In this document: in pieces, positions 8,716 to 16,194 of the stretch
How the letters are laid out: the number at the start of each line of letters is the position of its first letter
How positions within the stretch are numbered: the stretch's first letter is position 1
Source of the DNA: Firmicutes bacterium UBA4049
Lineage (GTDB): Bacteria; Bacillota; Desulfotomaculia; Desulfotomaculales; Nap2-2B
Direction of reading: 5' to 3'
NCBI GenBank assembly: GCA_002382755.1
Contig: DFZT01000029.1
Location: 26,914 to 50,158, forward strand
DNA: 23,245 nt
Position numbers and translations under genes: made by a program
The notes under the pieces: model-generated
Seen by the model: the letters and a program-made list of their open reading frames with translations, nothing else
The model's database searches: none
What the model was told of the DNA's origin: nothing

Positions 8716-9226
8716 TTGACGCTTCCAACCCTTCCGGCAGTTCTACAATCATCCGGCTGTTCTCAAGATCAATTTTCCTAACTACCTGTTTTAAGGCGGG
8801 GATTAAAATCGATTGCCGGTCATTTCCGACTACATAAACATCGTTTGCCCCGGTCTGCAGCACATCTTCAATCTTTCCAAGGCATTCAGATGTTTCGGTA
8901 TACACGGAAAGCCCTATAATATCGAAGATAAAGTAATTACCGGCCGGCAGTTTCACCAGCTGCTCCCTGGTTACCTGCAGCAAGGCGCCCGCAAGCGACT
9001 CGGCGGCATTCATATCGGATATGCCTTGAAAGTCAATCAACAAATAATTTTTATGCCGCTTCACTTGATTGATAAAGTATTCTTTATCCTGGTTCGCCTT
9101 TGAAAGAATTACCCTGTCCATTTTAAAAAAACGCTCCGGAAAATCAGTCAGTGGAAAAACACGCACCCACCCCCGGTTTCCGTATGTGCCAATAACCTTT
9201 CCAATTGTAATTAAAAATTCTTCCAG
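8705..9226 (-). CDS. rimM: 16S rRNA processing protein RimM with an apparent CTG start
   Basis: RimM binds ribosomal protein S19 and helps mature the 30S head. The C-terminal half is a PRC barrel (GKIEDVLQTGANDVYVVG, then ILIPALKQVVRKIDLENSRMIVELPEGL). The first standard start in frame is a GTG at 9166, but that would begin at VRVFPLTDF and lose the conserved N-terminal strand. Upstream, the same frame reads on without a stop as EEFLITIGKVIGTYGNRGW, the well-known RimM opening. No ATG, GTG or TTG precedes it before an in-frame TAA. A CTG at 9226 lies nine bases after GGAG of a GAGGAG site and gives a normal 173-aa protein. ATA six bases earlier is a less well spaced alternative. A sequence error cannot be excluded. 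Confidence 0.85.
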   Translation of the reverse strand: MEEFLITIGKVIGTYGNRGWVRVFPLTDFPERFFKMDRVILSKANQDKEYFINQVKRHKNYLLIDFQGISDMNAAESLAGALLQVTREQLVKLPAGNYFIFDIIGLSVYTETSECLGKIEDVLQTGANDVYVVGNDRQSILIPALKQVVRKIDLENSRMIVELPEGLEASNGD

Positions 9227-9278
9227 TTTTATTGTCTCCTCTTTAATACAGCATTAGCAGCATGTAGGCCTTGCCAAG

Positions 9279-9309
9279 AAATAAAAGAGGGGGTCTTAAA
9301 CTGCCCCCT
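9279..9309 (-). terminator. Hairpin with T tail between khpA and rimM
   Basis: On the minus strand AGGGGG pairs with CCCCCT (9288-9293 with 9304-9309) around a 10-nt loop, followed by CTTTTATTT. It lies 8 bp after the khpA stop and about 50 bp before the rimM start. It could act as a partial terminator or attenuator that lowers rimM-trmD expression relative to rpsP, or as an mRNA 3' end stabiliser. Confidence 0.6.
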
Positions 9310-9316
9310 TGATTAC

Positions 9317-9544
9317 CTAAACAATCTCTACAAGCACTTTTTTATGTTGTTTAGCTGCGGCAGCTTTAACAACAGTACGTATGGCCCTTGCTATTTTACC
9401 CTGCCTTCCAATTACTTTGCCCATGTCATCTGAGGCAACTCTTAATTCGATTACATAAGCTTTTTCACCTTTGACCATATTTACAGCCACTTTGTCCGGC
9501 TGATCAACAAGGGCTTTGGCCAGAACCTCAACCAGTTCTTCCAT
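9317..9544 (-). CDS. khpA: KH-domain RNA-binding protein KhpA
   Basis: KhpA (YlqC) is a small single-KH RNA-binding protein that usually partners with KhpB/Jag in Firmicutes and is encoded between rpsP and rimM. From the ATG at 9544 it has 75 aa, the usual family length, opening [19 protein letters not shown]. The KH GxxG loop is GRQG at 46-49 within [16 protein letters not shown]. An ATG at 9568 is rejected as the start because GGAGG abuts it directly, whereas GAGGGGG lies inside that longer frame and serves the ATG at 9544 (spacing 12). A hairpin follows the stop. Confidence 0.93.
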   Translation of the reverse strand: MEELVEVLAKALVDQPDKVAVNMVKGEKAYVIELRVASDDMGKVIGRQGKIARAIRTVVKAAAAKQHKKVLVEIV

Positions 9545-9581
9545 CTTGTTATACTTCCCCCTCGTCATCCTCCAGTTAACA

Positions 9582-9845
9582 CTAGCTATCCTCGGTGAGC
9601 TTATTAAATATGCCGGCCTTATTAAACAAAGAACGAACAGTATCCGTGGACTGAGCTCCCATCTTTAACCAGCTGATTGCCTTTTCCTGATCGATCTTCA
9701 CTTCGGCCGGTTCCTTAAGGGGATTATAATAACCCAACTCTTCTATAAAACGGCCATCCCGCGGCGAACGGGAATCCGCGACAACAATACGGTAAAAAGG
9801 TTTCTTTTTGGCTCCCATTCTTTTTAGCCTGATTTTAACCGACAA
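9582..9845 (-). CDS. rpsP: 30S ribosomal protein S16
   Basis: S16 is an early-assembling protein of the 30S subunit. The 87-aa product from the TTG at 9845 reads [20 protein letters not shown] and continues through [22 protein letters not shown], the conserved S16 core, then an acidic tail. A frame opening with an ATG at 9866 exists, but the AGGTGAT-type ribosome binding site lies between that ATG and the TTG, and homologues start with M-x-V-K-I-R. The gene follows ffh by about 60 bp and precedes khpA by about 37 bp, in the standard order. Confidence 0.95.
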   Translation of the reverse strand: MSVKIRLKRMGAKKKPFYRIVVADSRSPRDGRFIEELGYYNPLKEPAEVKIDQEKAISWLKMGAQSTDTVRSLFNKAGIFNKLTEDS

Positions 9846-9907
9846 CAATATCACCTGCCTTTTCATCTTATTCTGGGTCTTTTAAATTTACCGGTTAACC
9901 ATTTCTG

Positions 9908-11281
9908 TTAGAACAACGGTTTACCGCGTTTGTCCTGAATTAAACCGGGCAGATACTTGCCGCCCTTCTTTACGTTTTTACCCACCTCCGCAAACTGCCT
10001 GATCATTTTTCTGGTCTGTTCAAACTGTTTTAATATACGGTTGACATCCTGTATAGTAGCGCCGCTCCCATTTGCAATGCGCCGGCGGCGGCTGCCGTTA
10101 ATTTCCTGAGGATTGCGCCTTTCCCATTGCGTCATGGAACTAATCACCGCTTCAACGTAAACGAGCTCTTTATCATCAATCTCGCCCAGTTCTTTTAACA
10201 TTTTGGCATTGCCGAGCCCTGGTATCATACCAATCAGCTGCTGTAGCGGACCCATCTTTTTTATTTCGCGAAGCTGTTCCAAAAAGTCCTCCAAGGTAAA
10301 CTCAGCGCTGTAGATCTTTTTATTAAGCCTTTCCATTTGCTCGGCGTCAATCGCGCTTTGAGCCTTTTCCACCAGGGTAAGCACATCGCCCATACCCAGG
10401 ATACGTTCGGCCATACGGTCCGGATGAAATATTTCCAGGGCATCCAGTTTCTCCCCGGTCCCGACAAATTTAATCGGACAGCCTGTAACGGCCTTTATTG
10501 AAAGAGCCGCCCCCCCCCTGCTGTCACCATCCAATTTGGTCAGAATAACTCCATCCAGGCCAAGACGTTCATGAAAAGCCTGGGCAATATTAACAGCAAC
10601 CTGTCCCGTCATAGCATCCACGACAAGAATTATTTCGTGGGGATGCACTTTGGCTTTGATTAATTCCAGTTCAACCATTAGTTTATCGTCAACATGTAAC
10701 CGCCCCGCCGTATCTAAAATAATCAGGTCTCTTTCCGCGCCAAGCGCATGCTCAACAGCCAGGCGGGCAATTTCCACCGGCTCCTGCAAATCTGTTCGTG
10801 AAAACACGGGAATATTTATCTGCTGCCCCAGGACCTGAAGCTGTTTAATGGCCGCCGCCCTGTAAACATCGGCGGCAACCAGCAGGGGCTGCTTTCCCTG
10901 TTTCCGCAGCAGACTGGCTAATTTGGCGGCGGTGGTGGTTTTGCCGGAACCCTGAAGGCCTACAAGCATCACTACTGTCGGGGGTTTGGAGGCAAGATTG
11001 ATTTTGCTCTGCACCCCGCCCATCAACACCGCCATCTCGTCACGTACAATTTTAATTACCTGCTGACCGGGTGTAAGACTGCCTAAAACTTCCTGGCCTG
11101 TTGCCCGCTCTTTAATACCTGCTATAAAATTCTTGACAACCTGAAAGTTGACATCGGCGCCTAATAAAGCGCGTCTTACCTCGCGCAATGCCTCGTCGAC
11201 ATCCGCTTCGGTAATTCTGCCCTTGCTTTTTAATTTACGGAAGGTTTCCTGCAATTTTTCGGCAAGGCTTGCAAAAACCAT
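9908..11281 (-). CDS. ffh: Signal recognition particle protein Ffh
   Basis: Ffh is the SRP54 GTPase that with SRP RNA targets nascent membrane proteins to FtsY. The 457-aa product has the N domain (FASLAEKLQETFRKLKSKGRI), the GTPase P-loop GLQGSGKTT (108-116), DTAGR near 190, and TKLDGDSRGG near 249. The Met-rich M domain (MGPLQQLIGMIPG) precedes the RRRRIANGSG RNA-binding helix. The ATG at 11281 is five bases after GGGGAG. A nine-C run (10510-10518) lies inside the Gly-Gly of DSRGG. The usual upstream partner ylxM is absent; ffh starts its own transcript from a good promoter about 60 bp away. Confidence 0.97.
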   Translation of the reverse strand: MVFASLAEKLQETFRKLKSKGRITEADVDEALREVRRALLGADVNFQVVKNFIAGIKERATGQEVLGSLTPGQQVIKIVRDEMAVLMGGVQSKINLASKPPTVVMLVGLQGSGKTTTAAKLASLLRKQGKQPLLVAADVYRAAAIKQLQVLGQQINIPVFSRTDLQEPVEIARLAVEHALGAERDLIILDTAGRLHVDDKLMVELELIKAKVHPHEIILVVDAMTGQVAVNIAQAFHERLGLDGVILTKLDGDSRGGAALSIKAVTGCPIKFVGTGEKLDALEIFHPDRMAERILGMGDVLTLVEKAQSAIDAEQMERLNKKIYSAEFTLEDFLEQLREIKKMGPLQQLIGMIPGLGNAKMLKELGEIDDKELVYVEAVISSMTQWERRNPQEINGSRRRRIANGSGATIQDVNRILKQFEQTRKMIRQFAEVGKNVKKGGKYLPGLIQDKRGKPLF

Positions 11282-11341
11282 CTAAGCTCCCCTTTTTGCT
11301 GTCTGTTGTTTTTCTTTATGTCAAAAGATTTTTCTTAAACA

Positions 11342-11370
11342 ATATTATCCGATTACCCTTGACCTGTCAA
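11342..11370 (-). promoter_or_regulatory. Promoter of the ffh-rpsP-khpA-rimM-trmD operon, with dyad over the -35
   Basis: The minus strand carries a perfect TTGACA (11365-11370). A -10 candidate TAATAT (11342-11347) follows after 17 nt, overlapping GATAAT (spacing 15). Transcription would begin about 55 nt before ffh. The -35 is inside an imperfect 24-bp dyad (11353-11376; arms TTACCCTTGAC / GTCAAGGATAA, one mismatch), which looks like an operator. Confidence 0.6.
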
Positions 11371-11381
11371 GGATAACCAAA

Positions 11382-11401
11382 CCCCGGCCATCAAGCCGGG
11401 G
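11382..11401 (-). terminator. GC-rich hairpin after the aminotransferase fusion gene
   Basis: CCCCGGC and GCCGGGG (11382-11388, 11395-11401) pair perfectly around a 6-nt loop, 41 bp past the stop of the fusion gene. On the minus strand it is followed by TTTGGTTA, a poor U tract, so termination may be partial. It separates the fusion gene from the ffh promoter. Confidence 0.6.
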
Positions 11402-11442
11402 AGCGAACGGTGAATACGGTGGCCTGAACAAACAAACGCAAG

Positions 11443-14082
11443 CTATGAACTTGCCGTTGCGCATAGGTTTAAACAGGCCTTCGTACGCTCTTCCAAAACT
11501 TTCTTCCAGTCCTCTTCACTTAACGGCCTGTCGAAACTTCTTAACCGGGCCAGTTCAAAACCGTGCTTTTTGGCAAGCTGCCTTAAATAAATCATATTAT
11601 CCAAACGCAAATCCGAACCCAAACTCATATCGGTGTAATGATGCTCAAGCGCCAGCATCATCGTTTCAGCCATACACGCATATGCCAAACCGGGTTCAAA
11701 ACCAAAATTCCATCCCAGGGAAGGACGTCCGGGTATTGCCACCACACCCCCGTCAATAACGAGCACATCAGGCCGCAGTTTTTGCAGTTCCGGACTGACA
11801 TTGGAAGGCTTGGAAATATCACAGATGATTGCGCCGGGGGTAACCCATTCCGGTTTGACCAATTCCTCCGTACTGCTTGTGGCTGTTATTACAACCTGGG
11901 CCATGGAAATTCCCTGGTCGGGGCTACTGGTCAAAACAAACGAATTCGACCGGATTAATTGATCTACAATTCCTGCCCATTCTTCAGACGGGGAATCTTT
12001 GGCAGGCAGTTTAATCCTTAATAATTCCTCTCCAAGAGACCCTTCAGGCGGCGCCCATCCGGCCCTGGCCTGATCGGACAAATGCCGGCAAATATCTTCC
12101 GCTACCCGGCGCAGACGTCTTAAACTTGCCTGCGGGTGGCGCGGGTTGCCGATTAGAACTATCCGTTGAACTTCTTCTGAAAGCAATATCGCCATAAGCC
12201 GTCCAATTGAACCAGTTGCGCCAACGACCGCTGCGGCGCATTGGGCTAAATTAAGGGAAAAACGCTGCGCGGCAAGTTTGATTGCCTCCGTCCCCGAAAC
12301 TACCGTATAACTATTTCCAGTCGTTAAAGGAAGGAAATGCCCCTGAAGAAGTGTCCCTCCGCGGGATACTACCGAAGTATAGGCGCCCAGGCCAACCAGC
12401 CTGGCGCCCCTCTGCTGGGCAAGTTCAAGCGCCTTCTCCAATTCCTTCAACGCTTCCTCGGGTGTGAAATCCAGAATCTCTTTTGTTGTATGCGGCAAAG
12501 CAATAAATTCCCCGTATATGGTATAGCCGGCGTTGGACTTAACCCTTGTCCGGCCGATTACGAAAGGCTCCAGGATATCACTGCCCAGATCAGCAAGCTG
12601 CTGAAGCTTATCGTTTGGAAGGGACGCAAGGCTCGCATCAAACTCATAATAATTATCAAGGTCTAAAGGATGGACAAGAAAAGCAAATCGTCCTTCCTTA
12701 TTTTCCCGTGAAGGTTCATACATATCCCAATCATATTTTTCAGCTTTGGGGAGGGAACAGGTCATTTTTTCGTCAAGATCCAGGACGGGCCTTAAAACTT
12801 CCAGTGTATTGCCCTGATCAAGCACTTCTAAAACATGCCTTAAGGATCTAAGCGCCTTCCTGCATTCGTCAAGCGTAACTGTAAGAGGCGGCTCCAGGCG
12901 GATTACCTTGTTTCCATTCAACGTAGGCGCTACCCTTAAGCCTTCAACATTTAAGAGGTAACTGGAGATAAGCGGTGTCAGGGCTTCCTGCCCGGCAAGC
13001 ACACTTAAAAGACAGCCCGGAAAATCAGAACGGCTCATTTCAAACTCCAAACCCAGCATATAACCCCTGCCGCGAACTTTTTTAAGTACTCTGGGGAATT
13101 CTTTTTGAAGCGCGATCAGTTCCTTATAAAGGTATTCGCCATTTGTTTTTACACGCTGAATAATTTCCCTGTCATTCCTGATCAGAATGTCCAGTACTTT
13201 CAGGCCAACCTGGCAGCCGGGAGTGTTTGCCGCAAAAGTAGACGAGTGACGATCTCCAAAATCCTTTGTATATGCCGCTTCCGTACTGAGACAGGCGCCT
13301 ATGGGAAGAAGCCCTCCGCCAAGGGCTTTAGCCAGAAGCAAAAGATCGGGACATAAACCCTCATCCTCGCATGCAAAAAGCATCCCTGTTCGTCCCAGTC
13401 CAGTTTGGATTTCATCAAGAATAAATAAAATTTCATATTGGTGGCATAAGTCCAGGGCTTTGGACAGGTAACCGGCTTCAGGCACTACTATTCCGCCTTC
13501 GCCCTGGATTGGTTCTACTATAAAGGCTGCATAATTATTTCCATTCATTTCAAGCTCTTTCTGCAGCGCATCCAAATCACCGTACGGAATAATGTTAAAA
13601 CCAGGCACAGGCGCTCCGAATGGTGTTTGATAGTAACCCTTCCCCGTAGCCGAAAGAGCGCCAAGGGTCTTGCCGTGAAAGCTGTTTACTGTGCTTAAAA
13701 TACCTAACCGCCCTGTGGCTGATCGCGCCATCTTTATGGCCGCCTCCACTGTTTCGGCGCCGCTGTTGGTAAAGGTTACGTACCGGAGCCCGTCTGGAGC
13801 CAGTTCGATCAGACGCCTGGCCAACTTTCCGGCTGAACCAAGGGCTGAAGGCTGTATAAAACTGGGCAGCGCCTTTTTACGGACTTCTTCAAGAGCCTCC
13901 CATATTTCCGGCGGGTTAAAACCAAAAGGCAGCGCTCCGTATGCGGCGATAAAATCCAGGTACTGTCTTCCAGTTGTATCGTAAAGGTAGTTACCCTCAC
14001 CGCGGACAAAAACTTTATCCATATGGACCTGTTCAAGGAGCCTGCCCAACTGGGGGTTAACGTACGTGGTAAAGTCATGCAT
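11443..14082 (-). CDS. Class III aminotransferase fused to an acyl-ACP-reductase-like dehydrogenase
   Basis: This 879-aa protein joins two enzymes. Residues 1-~430 are a class III PLP aminotransferase (acetylornithine/putrescine type): SGAE 107-110, SFHGKT 134-139, LDEIQTG 222-228 (D223) and the PLP lysine K252 in LLAKALGGG. Residues ~465-865 resemble COG5322 and the cyanobacterial long-chain acyl-ACP reductase (AAR): GLGAYTS 564-570, TTGNSYT 587-593, NAD(P)H loop VVGATGSIG 619-627, IDGGVV 776-781, and YACMAETMMLALE (801-813), where C803 aligns with the AAR acyl-thioester cysteine. About 60 extra residues (~648-715) interrupt the Rossmann part. The ATG at 14082 is seven bases after GGAGGG. 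I infer that acyl-thioester reduction gives an aldehyde that the aminotransferase converts to a primary amine; substrate unknown. The HTH gene lies 17 bp upstream. Confidence 0.85.
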   Translation of the reverse strand: MHDFTTYVNPQLGRLLEQVHMDKVFVRGEGNYLYDTTGRQYLDFIAAYGALPFGFNPPEIWEALEEVRKKALPSFIQPSALGSAGKLARRLIELAPDGLRYVTFTNSGAETVEAAIKMARSATGRLGILSTVNSFHGKTLGALSATGKGYYQTPFGAPVPGFNIIPYGDLDALQKELEMNGNNYAAFIVEPIQGEGGIVVPEAGYLSKALDLCHQYEILFILDEIQTGLGRTGMLFACEDEGLCPDLLLLAKALGGGLLPIGACLSTEAAYTKDFGDRHSSTFAANTPGCQVGLKVLDILIRNDREIIQRVKTNGEYLYKELIALQKEFPRVLKKVRGRGYMLGLEFEMSRSDFPGCLLSVLAGQEALTPLISSYLLNVEGLRVAPTLNGNKVIRLEPPLTVTLDECRKALRSLRHVLEVLDQGNTLEVLRPVLDLDEKMTCSLPKAEKYDWDMYEPSRENKEGRFAFLVHPLDLDNYYEFDASLASLPNDKLQQLADLGSDILEPFVIGRTRVKSNAGYTIYGEFIALPHTTKEILDFTPEEALKELEKALELAQQRGARLVGLGAYTSVVSRGGTLLQGHFLPLTTGNSYTVVSGTEAIKLAAQRFSLNLAQCAAAVVGATGSIGRLMAILLSEEVQRIVLIGNPRHPQASLRRLRRVAEDICRHLSDQARAGWAPPEGSLGEELLRIKLPAKDSPSEEWAGIVDQLIRSNSFVLTSSPDQGISMAQVVITATSSTEELVKPEWVTPGAIICDISKPSNVSPELQKLRPDVLVIDGGVVAIPGRPSLGWNFGFEPGLAYACMAETMMLALEHHYTDMSLGSDLRLDNMIYLRQLAKKHGFELARLRSFDRPLSEEDWKKVLEERTKACLNLCATASS

Positions 14083-14099
14083 ATCAAAACCCTCCTGCC

Positions 14100-14630
14100 C
14101 TAACTGGCGCCCTTTAATTGGCGGATCAACTGGCGGAGCTGATCCGGATTAACCCACCGGTCTTCCTTAATTGGGGAAATACCTATTTCCCAGCTTACAA
14201 CCCGCGGTCCCAGGATTGCCTCGATCATTTTTATACGCATATCTGAACCAATAAAGATTACAGCGTCATAACTTTCAATCTGGGCGACCGTAGCCATGAA
14301 CATGTTGAACAGATCGGCCCCGCTCTTATTTTCAATGAATTGCCAGCGCTCTTTGTCATTCATGAGCAAAACAAAATCTACCCCTTCGGCGTGCGCTACT
14401 TCGCTCAATTCGGCGCCGTTTTCTACCGGAAAGCCAACTAATGCTATACGGGCCCCTTTACGGATTTCACCAAGGCTTTCCAATCGCGAAACGAGGGTTC
14501 GATCGACGCCTAACCGATCGGCAACCTCCTGCTGAGAATGCCCTTCCTTACGCAGTTGTAAAATCTGGTCTACCGAACGATGAATACGCTCCGGATTGAT
14601 CACTTTATCTCCGATACGGACAAGATCCAT
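14100..14630 (-). CDS. HTH transcriptional regulator with unrecognised C-terminal alpha/beta domain
   Basis: The 176-aa product has a Cro/Trp-repressor-like helix-turn-helix at about residues 31-52 (HSQQEVADRLGVDRTLVSRL). After it comes a ~115-residue alpha/beta region with strands ARIALVGFPV, DFVLLM, YDAVIFIGSD and RVVSWEIG. I do not recognise this second domain; it could bind a ligand. The start is the ATG at 14630, five bases after AGGAGG; a longer frame opening at 14654 lacks a site. The stop is 17 bp before the aminotransferase/reductase fusion, so the two are one operon and this protein is its likely local regulator. A sigma-A-type promoter and a palindrome at the predicted transcription start fit autoregulation. 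Confidence 0.75.
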   Translation of the reverse strand: MDLVRIGDKVINPERIHRSVDQILQLRKEGHSQQEVADRLGVDRTLVSRLESLGEIRKGARIALVGFPVENGAELSEVAHAEGVDFVLLMNDKERWQFIENKSGADLFNMFMATVAQIESYDAVIFIGSDMRIKMIEAILGPRVVSWEIGISPIKEDRWVNPDQLRQLIRQLKGAS

Positions 14631-14648
14631 ATTGACCTCCTCTTTCGT

Positions 14649-14662
14649 GCACATTTATGTGC
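14649..14662. promoter_or_regulatory. Palindromic operator candidate
   Basis: GCACAT and ATGTGC flank a TT centre, a perfect 6+2+6 dyad. It lies immediately downstream of the predicted -10 box, over the expected transcription start of the HTH-fusion operon. It is a natural place for the HTH protein to bind. Function is inferred from position only. Confidence 0.45.
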
Positions 14663-14670
14663 TCAAATAT

Positions 14671-14699
14671 ATTATAACCACTGCCATTCATAATTACAA
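14671..14699 (-). promoter_or_regulatory. Promoter of the HTH-aminotransferase/reductase operon
   Basis: The minus strand carries TTGTAA (14694-14699), a 17-nt spacer and a perfect TATAAT (14671-14676). Predicted initiation is near 14664, about 35 nt before the ATG at 14630. The region separates this operon from the pyk stop at 14779, and no convincing terminator was seen after pyk. Confidence 0.65.
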
Positions 14700-14778
14700 T
14701 ATATTTCCTTGTCTTAATTACCCTATTCTCTGTCTAAGGTAAGCGCTGATATGTTGGAATAAAAAGGTAGTTTTAGAA

Positions 14779-16188
14779 TTAAACAATTTGAACCTTTAAG
14801 AAATTAGTCGTACCCCGGCGGTCTGGGGGTATTCCGGCAGTGATTACAACAAGGGCGCCGGATTTAACCATGCCGGAATCAAGAGAACTTTTAACAGAGG
14901 AGTTGATCATCTGATCGGTATTTTGGAATGGTTCGATAAGTAAAGGCTGCACCCCCCAGTATAAGGCCATCCTGCGTAAGACCTCGTTATAAGGGGTGAC
15001 GGCAATAATCGGCGCTTTTGGACGGTATTTACTGATCATCAAGGCTGTGTATCCGGTCTGAGTAGATGTAATAATGGCTGCGGCTCCAAGATCCCGCGCG
15101 GTTGTAACAGTCGCATGACTGATGGCATCCGTAACAGAATGGGTAATCTCTTTGTTCTTTTGAGCCCATATCTCATCATAGGGAAGAAAATCTTCAACCC
15201 TTTCAGCGATCCGCTTCATCATTTCCACGGATTCAACAGGGTAGCGGCCGATGGCAGTTTCCCCGGAAAGCATAACAGCATCGGCGCCGTCTAAAATGGC
15301 GTTGGCCACGTCGCTGACTTCAGCCCGGGTCGGGCGGGGATTGTTAATCATCGTTTCGAGCATCTGAGTAGCTATAATAACCGGTTTTCCGGCCTCACTG
15401 CATATTTTAACAATTTCTTTCTGGACAAGAGGGACTTCTTCAACCGGCAGGTAGATTCCAAGATCCCCTCTGGCAACCATTATTCCATCTGAAGATCTAA
15501 TAATCCCGGAAAGGTTTGCAAGTCCTTCACGGCTTTCAATTTTTGCAATAATTTGCGCATGCGAGTTGTGTTTCTCCAACATCCTCCTGACTGTTAAAAT
15601 ATCCTGCTCCGTACGCACAAAGGACAGCGCTATAAAATCAACACCATGCTCGATTCCGAAAAGGATGTCCGCACGGTCTTCATCTGACAAAAAAGGCAGG
15701 TCCAGCCTAACTTCAGGAAGGTTTACCCCTTTCTGACCGGATACTTCACCGCCATGGATAACTTCGCACTCCACATTGTCTATTCCAGATGAAATTACTT
15801 TTAATTCAATTTGCCCATCGGCTAAAAAAACTTTATTGCCGGGTTTAACGTCCCGCGATAAATTTGCATATGAAACCGGCAGGCAGTTTTTACCCGGCCG
15901 GCAGCCTTCCGGAATAAGAATAACATTTTGCCCGGCATTTAATTGAACCGGCCTTTCCAGACGGCATAAACGCACTTCAGGTCCCTTCGTATCCATCAGA
16001 ATGGCAATATTTTTACCTGTTCTTGTGGCTGCTTCCCTGACTGCAGTTATCCTTTTCAAGTGTTCTTCCCGTGCTCCGTGGGAAAAATTAAGCCGGGCCA
16101 GATCTAAGCCGGCCTCCATCATTTTCTCCAGAATTAAAATTTCCCCGCTCACAGGGCCTATTGTAGACACAATCCTGGTTCGTTTCAT
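14779..16188 (-). CDS. pyk: Pyruvate kinase
   Basis: Pyruvate kinase makes pyruvate and ATP from phosphoenolpyruvate and ADP, the last step of glycolysis. The 469-aa product contains TRIVSTIGPVS at the N-terminus, ARLNFSHG (31-38), IIAKIES, GIMVARGDLG, and the signature ATQMLETMINNPRPTRAEVSDVANAILDGADAVMLSGETA (given here as the recognisable motif only in part: ATQMLE...DAVMLSGE). The C-terminal regulatory domain ends at about residue 469. The extra PEP-utilizer-like C-terminal extension found in many Bacilli is absent. The ATG at 16188 is six bases after the pfkA stop and uses a GTGAGG site that includes that stop, so pfkA and pyk are translationally linked. Confidence 0.97.
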   Translation of the reverse strand: MKRTRIVSTIGPVSGEILILEKMMEAGLDLARLNFSHGAREEHLKRITAVREAATRTGKNIAILMDTKGPEVRLCRLERPVQLNAGQNVILIPEGCRPGKNCLPVSYANLSRDVKPGNKVFLADGQIELKVISSGIDNVECEVIHGGEVSGQKGVNLPEVRLDLPFLSDEDRADILFGIEHGVDFIALSFVRTEQDILTVRRMLEKHNSHAQIIAKIESREGLANLSGIIRSSDGIMVARGDLGIYLPVEEVPLVQKEIVKICSEAGKPVIIATQMLETMINNPRPTRAEVSDVANAILDGADAVMLSGETAIGRYPVESVEMMKRIAERVEDFLPYDEIWAQKNKEITHSVTDAISHATVTTARDLGAAAIITSTQTGYTALMISKYRPKAPIIAVTPYNEVLRRMALYWGVQPLLIEPFQNTDQMINSSVKSSLDSGMVKSGALVVITAGIPPDRRGTTNFLKVQIV

Positions 16189-16194
16189 ATTGCC

